A stretch of DNA of 64,000 bases. Origin: Pirellulaceae bacterium. GTDB taxonomy: Bacteria > Planctomycetota > Planctomycetia > Pirellulales > Pirellulaceae. Of this stretch, positions 34,308 to 46,076 are shown in pieces; position 1 is the first letter of the stretch; every line of letters starts with the position of its first letter. The notes under the pieces are model-generated. The model was not told the origin of the DNA and made no database searches. It saw only the letters and a list, made by a program, of their open reading frames with translations. The position numbers were made by a program, and so were the translations under genes. The stretch lies in the NCBI GenBank assembly GCA_018402565.1, contig JAGYIQ010000005.1, forward strand, positions 124,001-188,000, written 5' to 3'.

Positions 34308-35207
34308 TTATTTCTTTTTGCGAGGTCGCAAGGAGACGCCGCGACGGCGTAACCAGCTGTAGACCGTACCGATATCGACACCGATCTTTTCAGCGATCGC
34401 CTGTGGGCCGCGTCCAGCTTCGTACCATTCGACGACTTTGTCCACGGCCTTCTCGCCCGACAATTTGCCGCTGACGGTAACGCCGACCTGTTGGCCGCGG
34501 GGACGCTTGGCCACGCCACGTTCGGTCAACCAGCGATCCACGATGTTCTTGGAGATGCCGGTCTTTTCCATGATCTGGCGTGGCGACATGCCATTGTGGT
34601 ACATCTTCAAGACGTTCTGGATCATGGCTTCCGCGTCGGCGTTCTGGGCCGTGGTCAGCTCTTCCAGCTTCTGTCGACCGGGGCGGCGGATGGGAACATT
34701 TTCAGCCCGCAGCCAATGGTAGACGCGACCGATCGCCACTCCCAGATCATCGGCGATGACGGCGGCAACATCGCCACGGCGATAGCGGGCGACGGCCTTG
34801 GCGGCTTTCTTCTGGAGTTCACGAACCGCGGCGGGGGACATTTCTTCTTGTCGAGGCCGACCGGGCTTGCGGCCCGCCGGGCTGAGACGCGGCTCAACGT
34901 TATTTGCCCGCAACCAGCGATGAATCACGTGCGGCTGTACGCCGAACTGCACCACCAGTTCCGAGACCCGAGCACCTCGCTCGTAGAGTTTTGCGGCCTT
35001 GGCAGCCTCTTTTGGCACCGGTGCCGCCGGTCGACCGCGTCGTCGTTCGCCGTTGTCAGCAGCGGCCTTCGCCGGAGCCGATTTTTTCAATGTGGCCTTG
35101 TCCGCAGCGGCTTTCTTCGGGCTCGCCTTTTTCGGGGCGGATTTCTTCTTGGCGGCGGTTGGAGCCGCTGCCGGTTCTTGTGCTACACTGCGTTTTTTGG
35201 GTGACAA
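34308..35207 (-). CDS. H1-like tail plus AT-hook-like motifs and four HTH repeats
   Basis: 299 aa. The first 50 residues are Lys/Ala/Pro-rich (AAKKKSAPKKASPKKAAADK), like bacterial histone H1-type tails. Four helix-turn-helix units of about 45-60 residues follow. They are recognised by GARVSELVVQFGVQPHVIHR, GDVAAVIADDLGVAIGRVYH, GMSPRQIMEKTGISKNIVDR and GRGPQAIAEKIGVDIGTVYS, each ending W(L)(R/T)...(N/R)(N/G)V. Each unit is flanked by a basic Pro-Arg patch: RRGRP, KPGRPR, RRPGRQK, KRPRGQQ, LRPRKKK, which resemble AT-hooks. No catalytic domain. The likely role is DNA binding with up to four recognition helices, perhaps chromosome architecture. Single gene with its own terminator. Confidence 0.8.
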   Translation of the reverse strand: MSPKKRSVAQEPAAAPTAAKKKSAPKKASPKKAAADKATLKKSAPAKAAADNGERRRGRPAAPVPKEAAKAAKLYERGARVSELVVQFGVQPHVIHRWLRANNVEPRLSPAGRKPGRPRQEEMSPAAVRELQKKAAKAVARYRRGDVAAVIADDLGVAIGRVYHWLRAENVPIRRPGRQKLEELTTAQNADAEAMIQNVLKMYHNGMSPRQIMEKTGISKNIVDRWLTERGVAKRPRGQQVGVTVSGKLSGEKAVDKVVEWYEAGRGPQAIAEKIGVDIGTVYSWLRRRGVSLRPRKKK

Positions 35208-35624
35208 CTAACTTTTCCTTCGTTTTCGAGAATCCGTGGCCGACAATAACGTTCGTCGGCGGTTGATACGCCCCCACGCACCTTACCTGCCCATCCTGCT
35301 AAACAGCCCACCCGCTTAGAAACACGGCGTTTACGGGTCGCAGCCTACCCAAAACAACGCCAGACACATCGCCCGCCGTGTTTTTGAATTCTAGCTTATT
35401 ATTTCGGCTTGTGAATACGCCTTATCAGCAACTTTGAGAAAAACCTCGACCTTTTATCAAACAATTCACATTCTTTTAATCAATCTCAACACCGGAATTT
35501 GCGCCCATTTCCCATCAATCCACGCGTGTAGAATGCGGCGATTGTTGCTCGATTACCCGCTGCTCGCCGCGACATCGCATGAGGACGACTGTCTGGCATG
35601 GGCGGTTGGCAGGGGTCTGCCCAG
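35208..35624. other. Intergenic, upstream region of the HTH-repeat gene
   Basis: 417 bp, AT-rich at 35360-35510. It should hold the promoter of the minus-strand HTH-repeat gene; TTCACA with AT-rich boxes near 35390-35415 is a weak candidate. No gene is convincing. Confidence 0.4.
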
Positions 35625-36686
35625 CTACTTGCTGGGGAATTGGTAGGCGGGGTTGTCGGGGCTGAAGGTTTCAGGCGGTAGACCAGGATTGATGACGATG
35701 TCGGTGTACGTGTATCGCTCCAACAGCTCGGGCTTGCCACCGGGTTCGGTCGGCCAAGTGTACGAGGCGTAGTGGATGGGCAGGTTGAGTTGATCGTCGA
35801 TGGCAATTTGCGCGACATGGAAATCGTACGGCCCCTCGGGCTGCGGATGCACAATCTCAAACACCGTACAGGCTCGGCCGTTGACCGTCGCTTGCCGATC
35901 GATACGCACTTCACACGAACCATAGTCCCGATCGCGTCGCCCACGCTCCAACATCCGCTCGATCAGGACCTCAAACCCAGCCTCCGTCATCGGATAACGA
36001 TTGCCACGCATGGCCAGAAAGCCCGTAGGTGGCAAGTAAAAACGCCGAATATTGAGCAAGCCAGTCGTGTGGGCCACAACGTTGCCGTCGTTTTCTCCAG
36101 CGACATAAATCGCCTCTTGTCCCCGCAAACTAGTGGGAGCTTCATGCCGAGTGTAGATGGCTCGAGCGACCGCTTGCCCATTGTTCTGCTCGGCGGTCAA
36201 GGCTTGACGAATTTTGATTACGATCGTCTCAGCCGGCATCAATTGCTGCCCAACTCGCTCTTGTCGTTCCAACACCGCCGTATAATCGCGCAACGACCCA
36301 CGCAACAACTCCAAGCCTCGCTCCGCGACCAACAACAAGGGATCGAGGGGATGAACGGCCTGGTCGATGGGGTGCTCGTTCAACAAATCAGTGATCCCTC
36401 CGCGGATCACAGGCGCGGCGGAGCCCCCCGCCGATGCGGCGTCCGGGGCCCCGGAACCACCCGCGGCGTCGGACTTAGCGACACCCGCCCCACCAAAGTC
36501 GAATTCGACCGCGGCTTGAGTCTCTTCCGAAGGCGTGGAGCGGTTGAGGGCGTAGATCACTAAAGCGACCAGAGCAACCGCCAAGACCCACCACCACTTC
36601 CTGCCGTTGGTCGAGCGTCCTGCCGCCGAGCCACTTGCCTCCGTGGTATTGCGGTCGGTGGATGTGGCCTGGGGGCTATTACTCAT
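35625..36686 (-). CDS. DUF1571 exported/anchored protein
   Basis: 353 aa from ATG 36686. A polar start (MSNSPQATSTDRNTTEASGS) is followed by a signal anchor (WWWVLAVALVALVIYAL) and a Gly/Ala-rich linker. The DUF1571 domain then covers about residues 110-345: LRDYTAVLERQERVGQQLMP, then EAPTSLRGQEAIYVAGENDG, RFYLPPTGFLAMRGNRYPMT and DDQLNLPIHYASYTWP. The domain is common in planctomycetes and related to LolA-like outer-membrane lipoprotein carriers by fold; its function is not known. Confidence 0.87.
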   Translation of the reverse strand: MSNSPQATSTDRNTTEASGSAAGRSTNGRKWWWVLAVALVALVIYALNRSTPSEETQAAVEFDFGGAGVAKSDAAGGSGAPDAASAGGSAAPVIRGGITDLLNEHPIDQAVHPLDPLLLVAERGLELLRGSLRDYTAVLERQERVGQQLMPAETIVIKIRQALTAEQNNGQAVARAIYTRHEAPTSLRGQEAIYVAGENDGNVVAHTTGLLNIRRFYLPPTGFLAMRGNRYPMTEAGFEVLIERMLERGRRDRDYGSCEVRIDRQATVNGRACTVFEIVHPQPEGPYDFHVAQIAIDDQLNLPIHYASYTWPTEPGGKPELLERYTYTDIVINPGLPPETFSPDNPAYQFPSK

Positions 36687-36822
36687 GTTCTCTTCCTCGT
36701 CGCTCGAATTCCTCAGGCCAATCCCACGGCCCAGCTGCCGCTGGCGGGCTGACTCGCCCGCTTTGGCTCGACAATTTAATCCTAGAACAAGGTGACGGAT
36801 CGGACCACCCCAAATCAAACTC

Positions 36823-36985
36823 GTAACCGTTCACGCCCTGAAGCGTGTCGTGCAGCCAGTCGAGCTAACGGCACGATCGTTTGTGTGTAAAACCACTGGT
36901 GATCGCCACGAGGTTGCTCCAAGAGCGATCCGACTTGTGCGGGCGGACCGACCCCGCGGATCATCGCACTACCGTGAATGGTTAC
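36823..36985. repeat. Inverted pair of the GTGAACGGTTAC motif
   Basis: GTAACCGTTCAC at 36823-36834 and GTGAATGGTTAC at 36974-36985 face each other over 163 bp. Further copies are at 29424-29435 and 34220-34231. All four are intergenic. They are short dispersed sites of unknown role. Confidence 0.5.
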
Positions 36986-37060
36986 TCAAAAAGGGCCCCG
37001 AATCAAATACAGCGTCAAAATGAAAACAGCCCCGGAATAAAAACAGCCCCGGAATAAAAA

Positions 37061-37084
37061 CAGCCAGAGCGTCCGCTCTGGCTG
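37061..37084 (-). terminator. Intrinsic terminator of the RRM protein gene
   Basis: CAGCCAGAGC and GCTCTGGCTG form a perfect 10-bp stem with a 4-base loop. On the minus strand it is followed by TTTTTATT. Two direct copies of CCCCGGAATAAAAACAG lie next to it. Confidence 0.8.
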
Positions 37085-37189
37085 GGTCGATTCGTCTGCG
37101 TTCCATTTATCCGATGGACACGGCCAACGTCAGCGAATGACAGGGATTTCTGTGGTGAATGCCGTGCATTCCCAGGCGATATCGCTTAA

Positions 37190-37609
37190 TCAACGCTCGC
37201 GGTTGCCACCGCGACCACCGCCACCGCCACCGCCGCCGCGGTAGCCACCGCCGCCACCACCACCGCCGCCTCGGTAGCCGTCGCCGCCGCCACCGCCGCC
37301 GTAGCCACCGCCACCGCCATAACCACCGCCGCCGCCACCGCGACGATCGTCTTTGGGCCGGGCTTCGTTGACGGTCAAATTGCGACCGTTGAATTCGGCT
37401 TCATGCAGACCATCGATCGCGGCCTGAGCCTCGGCATCCGTCGACATCTCGACAAAGCCAAATCCCTTGCTGCGTCCGGTTTCGCGATCCGTAATGACTT
37501 GCGCACTCTGGACCTGACCATACTGCGAGAACAGTTCTTCTAAACTCGAACTATCCACACGGAAGCTCAAGTTTCCACAATACAACTTCCTTCCCACGAC
37601 ACTCTCCAA
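37190..37609 (-). CDS. Glycine-rich RNA-binding protein (RRM)
   Basis: 139 aa. A single RRM occupies residues about 7-83, with RNP2 KLYCGNLSF and RNP1 KGFGFVEM, and NLTVNEARP at the end. The last 55 residues are a Gly-rich tail with YGGGG and YRGGGG repeats and scattered Arg (RGG-like). This architecture is the bacterial cold-shock or Rbp type known from cyanobacteria and planctomycetes. Likely role: binding single-stranded RNA, for example at low temperature. Own terminator; single gene. Confidence 0.92.
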   Translation of the reverse strand: MESVVGRKLYCGNLSFRVDSSSLEELFSQYGQVQSAQVITDRETGRSKGFGFVEMSTDAEAQAAIDGLHEAEFNGRNLTVNEARPKDDRRGGGGGGYGGGGGYGGGGGGDGYRGGGGGGGGGYRGGGGGGGGRGGNRER

Positions 37610-38002
37610 ACAAATAGGGAGGGACTTAGCTCACACCTTTTACTTTCCGAGCCAAATAGAAAGGGGCAAACGTGGCAGCCCACCAGGAGGCACTGACGAG
37701 TCTCGGAGCAGCACAGTCTGAATACCCATCGACTCTGTTAAATCGAGCGATGCGGTGTTCCCTCTACGCAAGATGACCGAACGACGGCAACGTTAAAACC
37801 ATCGCCGACCCGATCACCTTCCAGCAATCATCGAACCAGCCGAAAGCCAGTGTAGCAAATTCAGCAAGCCCAATCCAGCGAGATTTGAGAATTTTGCCGG
37901 GACGGCAGAACGGCGGCCGCTGGGGAGCAATACCGGCACCCAGACGACCCGCCCGCAACCGAGAGACACGCGGCTTCCGCTCCTTGGCTGGTTGATTTTT
38001 CG

Positions 38003-38421
38003 CTTGTTGATTTTTCCAGACTTACACGCAAAATTGCCGTCCAATTCAAGGAAATCTGGCAAAAACACAGCGTTTTCGCCTCAATCGAAATGCTTGACGC
38101 ATTCCGCTACGGAAAAATCAACAAGCCCTGGACGCAGTCCGCTACGGAAAAATCAACAAGCATTTTGGGCTGGTTGATTTTTCCAGACTCACTCCCGAAT
38201 GGGCTGCCCGATTCAAGAACATCGGGCAAAAACACAGCGGTTTCGCCTCAATCGAAATGCTTGACGCAGTCCGCTACGGAAAAATCAACAAGCATTTTGG
38301 GCTTGTTGATTTTTCCAGACTTACACGCAAAATTGCCGTCCAATTCAAGGAAATCTGGCAAAAACACAGCGTTTTCGCCTCAATCGAAATGCTTGACGCA
38401 TTCCGCTACGGAAAAATCAAC
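38003..38421. repeat. Three ~120-bp hairpin-ended repeat units 3' of gcvP
   Basis: Units 38003-38125, 38174-38292 and 38302-38421 each start (G)TTGATTTTTCC and end GGAAAAATCAAC, so the termini are inverted repeats. Each contains CAAAAACACAGCG and CGCCTCAATCGAAATGCTTG. Units 1 and 3 are almost identical; unit 2 has a diverged centre. An extra end fragment with CGCTACGGAAAAATCAACAAG lies at 38139-38160. Open frames through them are repeat artefacts. 37640-38002 holds no recognisable feature. Confidence 0.8.
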
Positions 38422-38453
38422 GGGATCCGGGGAGCCACGTCAATCAGCTTGGC

Positions 38454-41351
<2,898 letters not shown>

Positions 41352-41519
41352 GAGGGAACTCCGGAGACAGGTACAGGGGAGACAGGAACGGGGGAGGCAG
41401 GAACCAGGTGGTGTGGATACGACCAGGATCTTGCCACGAGCGGCCGTGGGGCCGGAAGGCCGTGGGACCGTGGGGCCGTGGGGCCGTGGGGCAATCGTCC
41501 GATTGCCGCGTCCACCAAC

Positions 41520-41740
41520 CCCTCTGTCCATGTACCTGAGAGTTACGGCCGAGCGTCACGTCGGCACTCCCCTTCGGTGGAGGGTCCGCTGAATTCACCC
41601 GGTCGGGGGAACCCATTGCGGAGCCTCGCTCTCCAGAGAAGGTGTTTCAATCCCGGCGGTCCTTTTGCCTGAGCGATTCAGGGTTGTTTGCACCTTCGGC
41701 GTTTTCACGCTGGGGGTCGCGGGTCGGACCCGTGCTGGCG
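41520..41740 (-). promoter_or_regulatory. Tandem glycine riboswitch in the gcvP leader
   Basis: Read on the minus strand, the first aptamer has CGCCGAAGGTGCAA (complement of about 41688-41701), CTCAGGCAAAAGGAC (about 41660-41674) and TGGAGAGCG. The second has CCACCGAAGGGGAG (about 41570-41583) and AACTCTCAGGTACATGGACA (41525-41544). These are the conserved cores of the two cooperative glycine aptamers. About 170 bases separate it from the gcvP start, room for an expression platform. It should switch gcvP on when glycine is high. Confidence 0.9.
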
Positions 41741-41950
41741 GGGTTCTGTTCGCACGCGATCCCGAGTAAGTGGGCGCGAGTACGACAGGGCGCAAGAACA
41801 GGCACGACCGTGGACCGAGCGGAAAATCTCTCCCGCCGGATATTCACCTCGAGAAGAAGTATAGACCGCAGTTGCGGGGATTTCCAGAGGGAAACGGTCA
41901 AGGGCAGCGGGTTGGGCAGAAGCGCCGACAGTCGAAACGTGCGATAAAAA

Positions 41951-41987
41951 GAAACAGGCTGCCAGCGGGGACTGGCAGCCTGTTTCA
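41951..41987 (-). terminator. Intrinsic terminator after the PEP-CTERM gene
   Basis: GAAACAGGCTGCCAG and CTGGCAGCCTGTTTC form a perfect 15-bp stem with a 6-7-base loop. On the minus strand a T-rich stretch (TTTCTTTTT) follows, about 40 bp after the stop codon. Confidence 0.9.
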
Positions 41988-42029
41988 GGCATCGGTCAAA
42001 ACGTCGCGGCCGAGGCGACGGGGCAGGCC

Positions 42030-42821
42030 CTAACGGCGACGGCGACGGCCGGCGAAGGCCGCCAACGCCACGCCACAGAGCAGCAGGCCGCTGCTGGGTT
42101 CTGGCACGGCGGAAAAGTTGCCAAATTCCGCGACGTAGCTATCAAAAACTCCCTCATCTAATCCTCGGTTGAACACGATCCAAAACGCGTCCGATTCGGC
42201 CACGGGAGCACCACCATTTTGGCTAAACAATTGGAACAGGATCCCGTAGGCACCGTTCGCTCGCGAGTCGCTGTCAAGCAAGTCAAAACTCACGTGGTCA
42301 TGCAGCCCTCCGAAGGGACGATCAGCGGTATTATCTGTATCGGTTGTTGTCTGCAGGAATACGTAATCTTGACCGGTCGGACTGCTCGAAAGCATCGAGC
42401 CATCCAGACTCAAAGAGTCGCCTAAGTTCCCAGAAATGTCAATTTGTCCCGCGGCAGAAAAACCTCCACCGTCATAAAAACTGACGTAACCCAGATTGCT
42501 ACCGTTTTGAAAGTAGGTGCTGGCATTGATGACTCGCAAAAACAGATCGTCCCCAGCGGTAAACTCGAAATGATCTGTTTCACCCGAGAAACCGGGATCA
42601 TCTGTCGTCCACGAACCGAGCAACTCAGTGAATTGAGCTTCAAACAAGCGAGGCTTTAGCGGCCCAAGGTCTGCTGCCTCAAATACAATCCGATCAGAGC
42701 CTGCGTTGTATCCAACAATGATATCGGCATGCTCTTCGTCAGCCCACACCGAATTGGGCATCGCCCAGCCGGATATGGCCAGAGCGACGACAACGCAAAC
42801 ACTAACTAATCTTTGTTTCAT
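42030..42821 (-). CDS. PEP-CTERM sorted exported protein
   Basis: 263 aa from ATG 42821 (AGGAAG upstream). Signal peptide MKQRLVSVCVVVALAISGW. A beta-rich mature domain follows, then the C-terminal sorting signal VPEPSSGLLLCGVALAAFAG + RRRRR: PEP motif, helix, basic tail. In this system the tail is cleaved by an exosortase after export; no exosortase gene is in the window. It is 31 bp downstream of the DUF1559 gene, so the two are probably one unit closed by the terminator. Confidence 0.9.
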   Translation of the reverse strand: MKQRLVSVCVVVALAISGWAMPNSVWADEEHADIIVGYNAGSDRIVFEAADLGPLKPRLFEAQFTELLGSWTTDDPGFSGETDHFEFTAGDDLFLRVINASTYFQNGSNLGYVSFYDGGGFSAAGQIDISGNLGDSLSLDGSMLSSSPTGQDYVFLQTTTDTDNTADRPFGGLHDHVSFDLLDSDSRANGAYGILFQLFSQNGGAPVAESDAFWIVFNRGLDEGVFDSYVAEFGNFSAVPEPSSGLLLCGVALAAFAGRRRRR

Positions 42822-42852
42822 GGAACATCTTCCTATTAAAGCTGGTTGTAAT

Positions 42853-43989
42853 TTATTGCGACAATGTTTCAGGGCGGCGGTCATCACGACCACCAACCGC
42901 CCACCACACCGTCGCTTCGATATCGTCGGCCACGAATCGCGTCGATCCGTCGGCCAGTGTTAAGTTGACTCCCCCCGGATGACGACTGCTGGTCACGATC
43001 AGGTAATTTCCCTGAGATCCGGATGAACCGTAGTGACCGGTCAGCGTATTGGGGGTGTTGACGTGCATGTAGGTTGGCGCCGCGAGCGTGTAGCCGGACG
43101 ACCAACTGCGACCTACAAAGGCGGATTCAAACGCATCCACATGCGAGCCAGCGAACTGGGCCATGATCTGGGGCAAGTTTTGGTCTCGCTCCACGATGTG
43201 CATGGACCGCAGTCGACGGTCGCCGTTGCGAATCGCCGCCAAATTGGTGCCGGTCTGAATCAGTCGTTCGGAGATCAAAGCCGTGTTGGACGTGCCGTCC
43301 AAAAAGTCCTTGATCCGCACCTGGGATCCGCCGTGCCAAGCTACCGGACTGGCCGGTCGCAGCAACGGGATCGCCCCGTTGTGACGGCCCGGTGCGCGTC
43401 GCTCGCCCTCAAAGCCAGTGGCATGGGAGGGCCAGCCCGCATTGCCGGCGTAACTGCTGCTGGCGGGATTGCAGGAGCCCATCAAGGTGTTGTCGCCCGG
43501 CGTATCGGAGGGACAGAGAAAAATGGGGATCGCGGTCGAAGCCGCCAATGCGTTGGGATGCGACGCGCTGATCGCAAACCCATTGCCATCGCCATTGTTG
43601 ATCGTGCGATCGAAGCGATCGTACACGTTCTCTTGTTCCAGGAAGGGCAGCAACGGCACCAGCCAGCTGTAGAAGCCAGCCTGCCGTAGTCCGTCGGGTC
43701 GCGGAGCTCCCGGGCCAATTTGATTGACCGGAAACTTCTGCCGCGCGGATTCGTAGTTGAGCACGGCCAACGCCAGTTGCCGTTGGTGGTTGTTGCAGGT
43801 CATCCGCCGAGCGGCCTCCCGCGCCATTTGCACGGCGGGCAGCAACAGTCCCATCAAGACCCCAATGATGGCGATCACCACCAACAACTCCACCAACGTA
43901 AAGCCGCCAGGCACAGCCGACGCCGACCTAACGGGCACAAGCCGAAGCTGCTTGGCACTCATTCCACAATTTCCACAACGCCGATCCAT
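42853..43989 (-). CDS. DUF1559 protein with type IV prepilin-like N-terminus
   Basis: 378 aa; ATG 43989 has AGGAGG 8 bases upstream. The prepilin signal is GG-FTLVELLVVIAIIG (cleavage after Gly29, Glu at +5), followed by a long hydrophobic helix. The H-X9-DG region near the C-terminus reads SSRHPGGVNLTLADGSTRF. Planctomycetes carry tens to hundreds of such proteins, thought to form pseudopilus-like or surface structures with unclear function. It is the first gene of a pair with the PEP-CTERM protein. Confidence 0.93.
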   Translation of the reverse strand: MDRRCGNCGMSAKQLRLVPVRSASAVPGGFTLVELLVVIAIIGVLMGLLLPAVQMAREAARRMTCNNHQRQLALAVLNYESARQKFPVNQIGPGAPRPDGLRQAGFYSWLVPLLPFLEQENVYDRFDRTINNGDGNGFAISASHPNALAASTAIPIFLCPSDTPGDNTLMGSCNPASSSYAGNAGWPSHATGFEGERRAPGRHNGAIPLLRPASPVAWHGGSQVRIKDFLDGTSNTALISERLIQTGTNLAAIRNGDRRLRSMHIVERDQNLPQIMAQFAGSHVDAFESAFVGRSWSSGYTLAAPTYMHVNTPNTLTGHYGSSGSQGNYLIVTSSRHPGGVNLTLADGSTRFVADDIEATVWWAVGGRDDRRPETLSQ

Positions 43990-44164
43990 AGACGAACCCT
44001 CCTGCGTCCGACCGACTAGCGGCGGAACGCTCCTGAAGACGCTTGGGCGGGATACCCATCACCGCTCCGAACAGTGAACCCACGCACACGACCCTCGGTG
44101 GAAGCAGATGGCTCCACAGACGCGACGGTCATCGCGCTGAACACGGCATTTCAGCCAGATCACT

Positions 44165-44818
44165 TCAGCGTGTCGGCGGCCCGCGAGCCGAGGTGGTGAT
44201 CGGAGGACACCACAGTTGCAAGTCAGAGAAGACAGGAGTCGCCGCGAGTTGTAATGCGGCGACAAAATCGGTCGTGAACACCACCAAGGCATGCGTGCTC
44301 TTGGTCAATTTGCAGAGAGCACAGGTCAGATGAGAACACTCCGAGGCGGGAGTGGCCGCGTACAGGACTGGTTCGCTGCCGCCGTGGGGCTCGGCAGATG
44401 CCGCCGCAGCAGTCGACGCTCGAGTCGCCGCGTGACTGGCGGTGCAACAGCAACTCGTGGAGTGGGCCGGGGAGGCAGACGCCTTCGAGTCGTTCGCAGC
44501 GGTGGCAGATGCCCGCAGGTCAGTACCCGAGACCGCAGAAGTTGCCCCAACCGCTTGCCATTGACCGCGGAAACCACCTTCAACCTGCCCGTACTGAGAA
44601 ACTTGCCCGTTCTGAGAAACTTGCCCGTGCCCGTGGTGGTGTAGGAACGGATGCACCCAGCCGGCGATATTCCACACCAATAGCCCGACCAGAGCCAGCA
44701 CGCTGGCTAGCCGGTGGGCGAATGGTCGGGATGGGGGTCCGGATCGAGACACGGGTCGGTGGGGTGGTAGGGGATGTTCCGCTTGGGCAGCCCGCCTCGC
44801 ATAGTAATTCAGATGCAA
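44165..44818 (-). CDS. His/Cys-rich membrane-anchored protein, possible metal binder
   Basis: Start uncertain: no ATG occurs inside the domain, TTG 44818 is the most sensible start (217 aa), and the open frame continues into the divergent gene. One transmembrane helix (LASVLALVGLLVWNIAGWVH) is followed by HHHGHGQ, a Ser/Ala-rich linker with STSCCCTAS, then CSHLTCALCKLTKSTHALVV. The His cluster and Cys motifs, and its position divergent from a NicO-type transporter, suggest a periplasmic nickel/cobalt or other metal-binding accessory (DUF2946-like). This is inference. Confidence 0.52.
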   Translation of the reverse strand: MHLNYYARRAAQAEHPLPPHRPVSRSGPPSRPFAHRLASVLALVGLLVWNIAGWVHPFLHHHGHGQVSQNGQVSQYGQVEGGFRGQWQAVGATSAVSGTDLRASATAANDSKASASPAHSTSCCCTASHAATRASTAAAASAEPHGGSEPVLYAATPASECSHLTCALCKLTKSTHALVVFTTDFVAALQLAATPVFSDLQLWCPPITTSARGPPTR

Positions 44819-45000
44819 ACGGATATCAAGTGAGAATGTTGTCCTTGGTTGCGAATTCCTTACATATCTTTCCGCAGACGCCTCCGAGCAGGGGCCCAGT
44901 GCGGGCCCAGATGCTGTCCGATTTTCCTGGACCGGCTCGGTGGGCGGAGTACAATTGAGGGAACGACCGAGCGAGACGGTCCACCAGAAAGGCCAAGCCG

Positions 45001-45909
45001 ATGATGAGCAATTTGCTGGCGCACGCGACCCTGCCAAGCGGAAGCGGTTCAAGTACCGTGGAGTGGACCTTGGGCTTGGCGTTTGTGTTGGGGTTGCTGC
45101 ACGCGCTCGAGCCGGGCCATGGCAAGACAGCCATGTGGGTCTACCTGTCGTCGGGAGGACGACGCCCCTGGCATCCGCTGGTCATGGGCGCCTCCACGGC
45201 CTTCAGCCACTCGATCTCGCTGCTGCTGATCGCCCTAACGGTGCACGCGGCCCATCATGTGATCACCTGCGACCATACCCATGAGCACCCGGTGTCATAC
45301 GGCTTGCAGGTCGCCAGCACGGGGCTGATCTTTGTGATTGGCCTGTGGATGCTGTGGGCCGCCTGTCGCGGCAAAGCGACCACCTGTGGCTGTGCCCACC
45401 ACCGTGGAGCAACCGCCGAGGTCAGCAGCCTGCCAACGGACGCTTCCCGCCAGAGCACCTCCAGCCAGGGCCTGGTACAGTTATCCCGGAGCAGCCCCGC
45501 AGCCGCTCCCCAGACCACCACTGTGACCGCCACTGTGACCGCCACCGTGGCCGCTGCCACGCCCCGCGTTCCAGCGCCCGAGACGGCCGTGGTCGCCCCG
45601 CTCGAGCCCAAGTCCGACAACTATCGGACGACCGCCCTGCTGGGGATCGCGATCGGTCTCCTGCCCTGCCCTTCGGCCTTGGCGGCGTATTTGACCAGCC
45701 TATCGGCGGGCCAACCGGCGACGGCTTACTGGACGATCCTGCTGTTTTCGCTGGGGATTGGAGTGTCGCTGACGTGTGTCGGCTGGGGTTTGCAGTGGTT
45801 GGGAGCCGGCCTGGGCCAACGCTTGCACCGCTGGCAGCATTTGCCCTGGGCCCATCTCCGCGCGGCCTTGATTCTGATGGTGGCGGTGTTCTATGCGACT
45901 CGATTGTGA
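45001..45909 (+). CDS. NicO-family nickel/cobalt transporter (RcnA-like)
   Basis: 302 aa with six or so membrane helices. The family signature is LGLLHALEPGHGKTAMWVYL in helix 1. It is followed by GASTAFSHSISLLLIALTVH, a His/Cys-rich loop (HHVITCDHTHEHP, CGCAHHRGA), a low-complexity Thr/Ala cytoplasmic linker, and the second half TALLGIAIGLLPCPSALAAY with ILLFSLGIGVSLTCVGWGL. This fits nickel/cobalt efflux permeases (RcnA/NicO). The metal is inferred from family. It is divergent from the His/Cys-rich protein. Confidence 0.87.
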   Translation: MMSNLLAHATLPSGSGSSTVEWTLGLAFVLGLLHALEPGHGKTAMWVYLSSGGRRPWHPLVMGASTAFSHSISLLLIALTVHAAHHVITCDHTHEHPVSYGLQVASTGLIFVIGLWMLWAACRGKATTCGCAHHRGATAEVSSLPTDASRQSTSSQGLVQLSRSSPAAAPQTTTVTATVTATVAAATPRVPAPETAVVAPLEPKSDNYRTTALLGIAIGLLPCPSALAAYLTSLSAGQPATAYWTILLFSLGIGVSLTCVGWGLQWLGAGLGQRLHRWQHLPWAHLRAALILMVAVFYATRL

Positions 45910-46076
45910 TTCCCGCTTCACAAAAAGTGGAAAATAGCTAAGCTGCTGGGGACTTGCCGCGGACAGGCGAGCGTTCCGATCGATGTTTTGAGAGCACAGC
46001 ATTTCCGTCGCCGCTGGCTTCATCGACTTGGGCGCAGCGCCACACGCTCGTGGCGGGCGATCGGGAACTCCCCTTG

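Noticed and set aside
37159..37371. His/Arg-rich plus-strand protein
   Set aside because: It is the complement of the Gly-codon-rich tail of the RRM protein.
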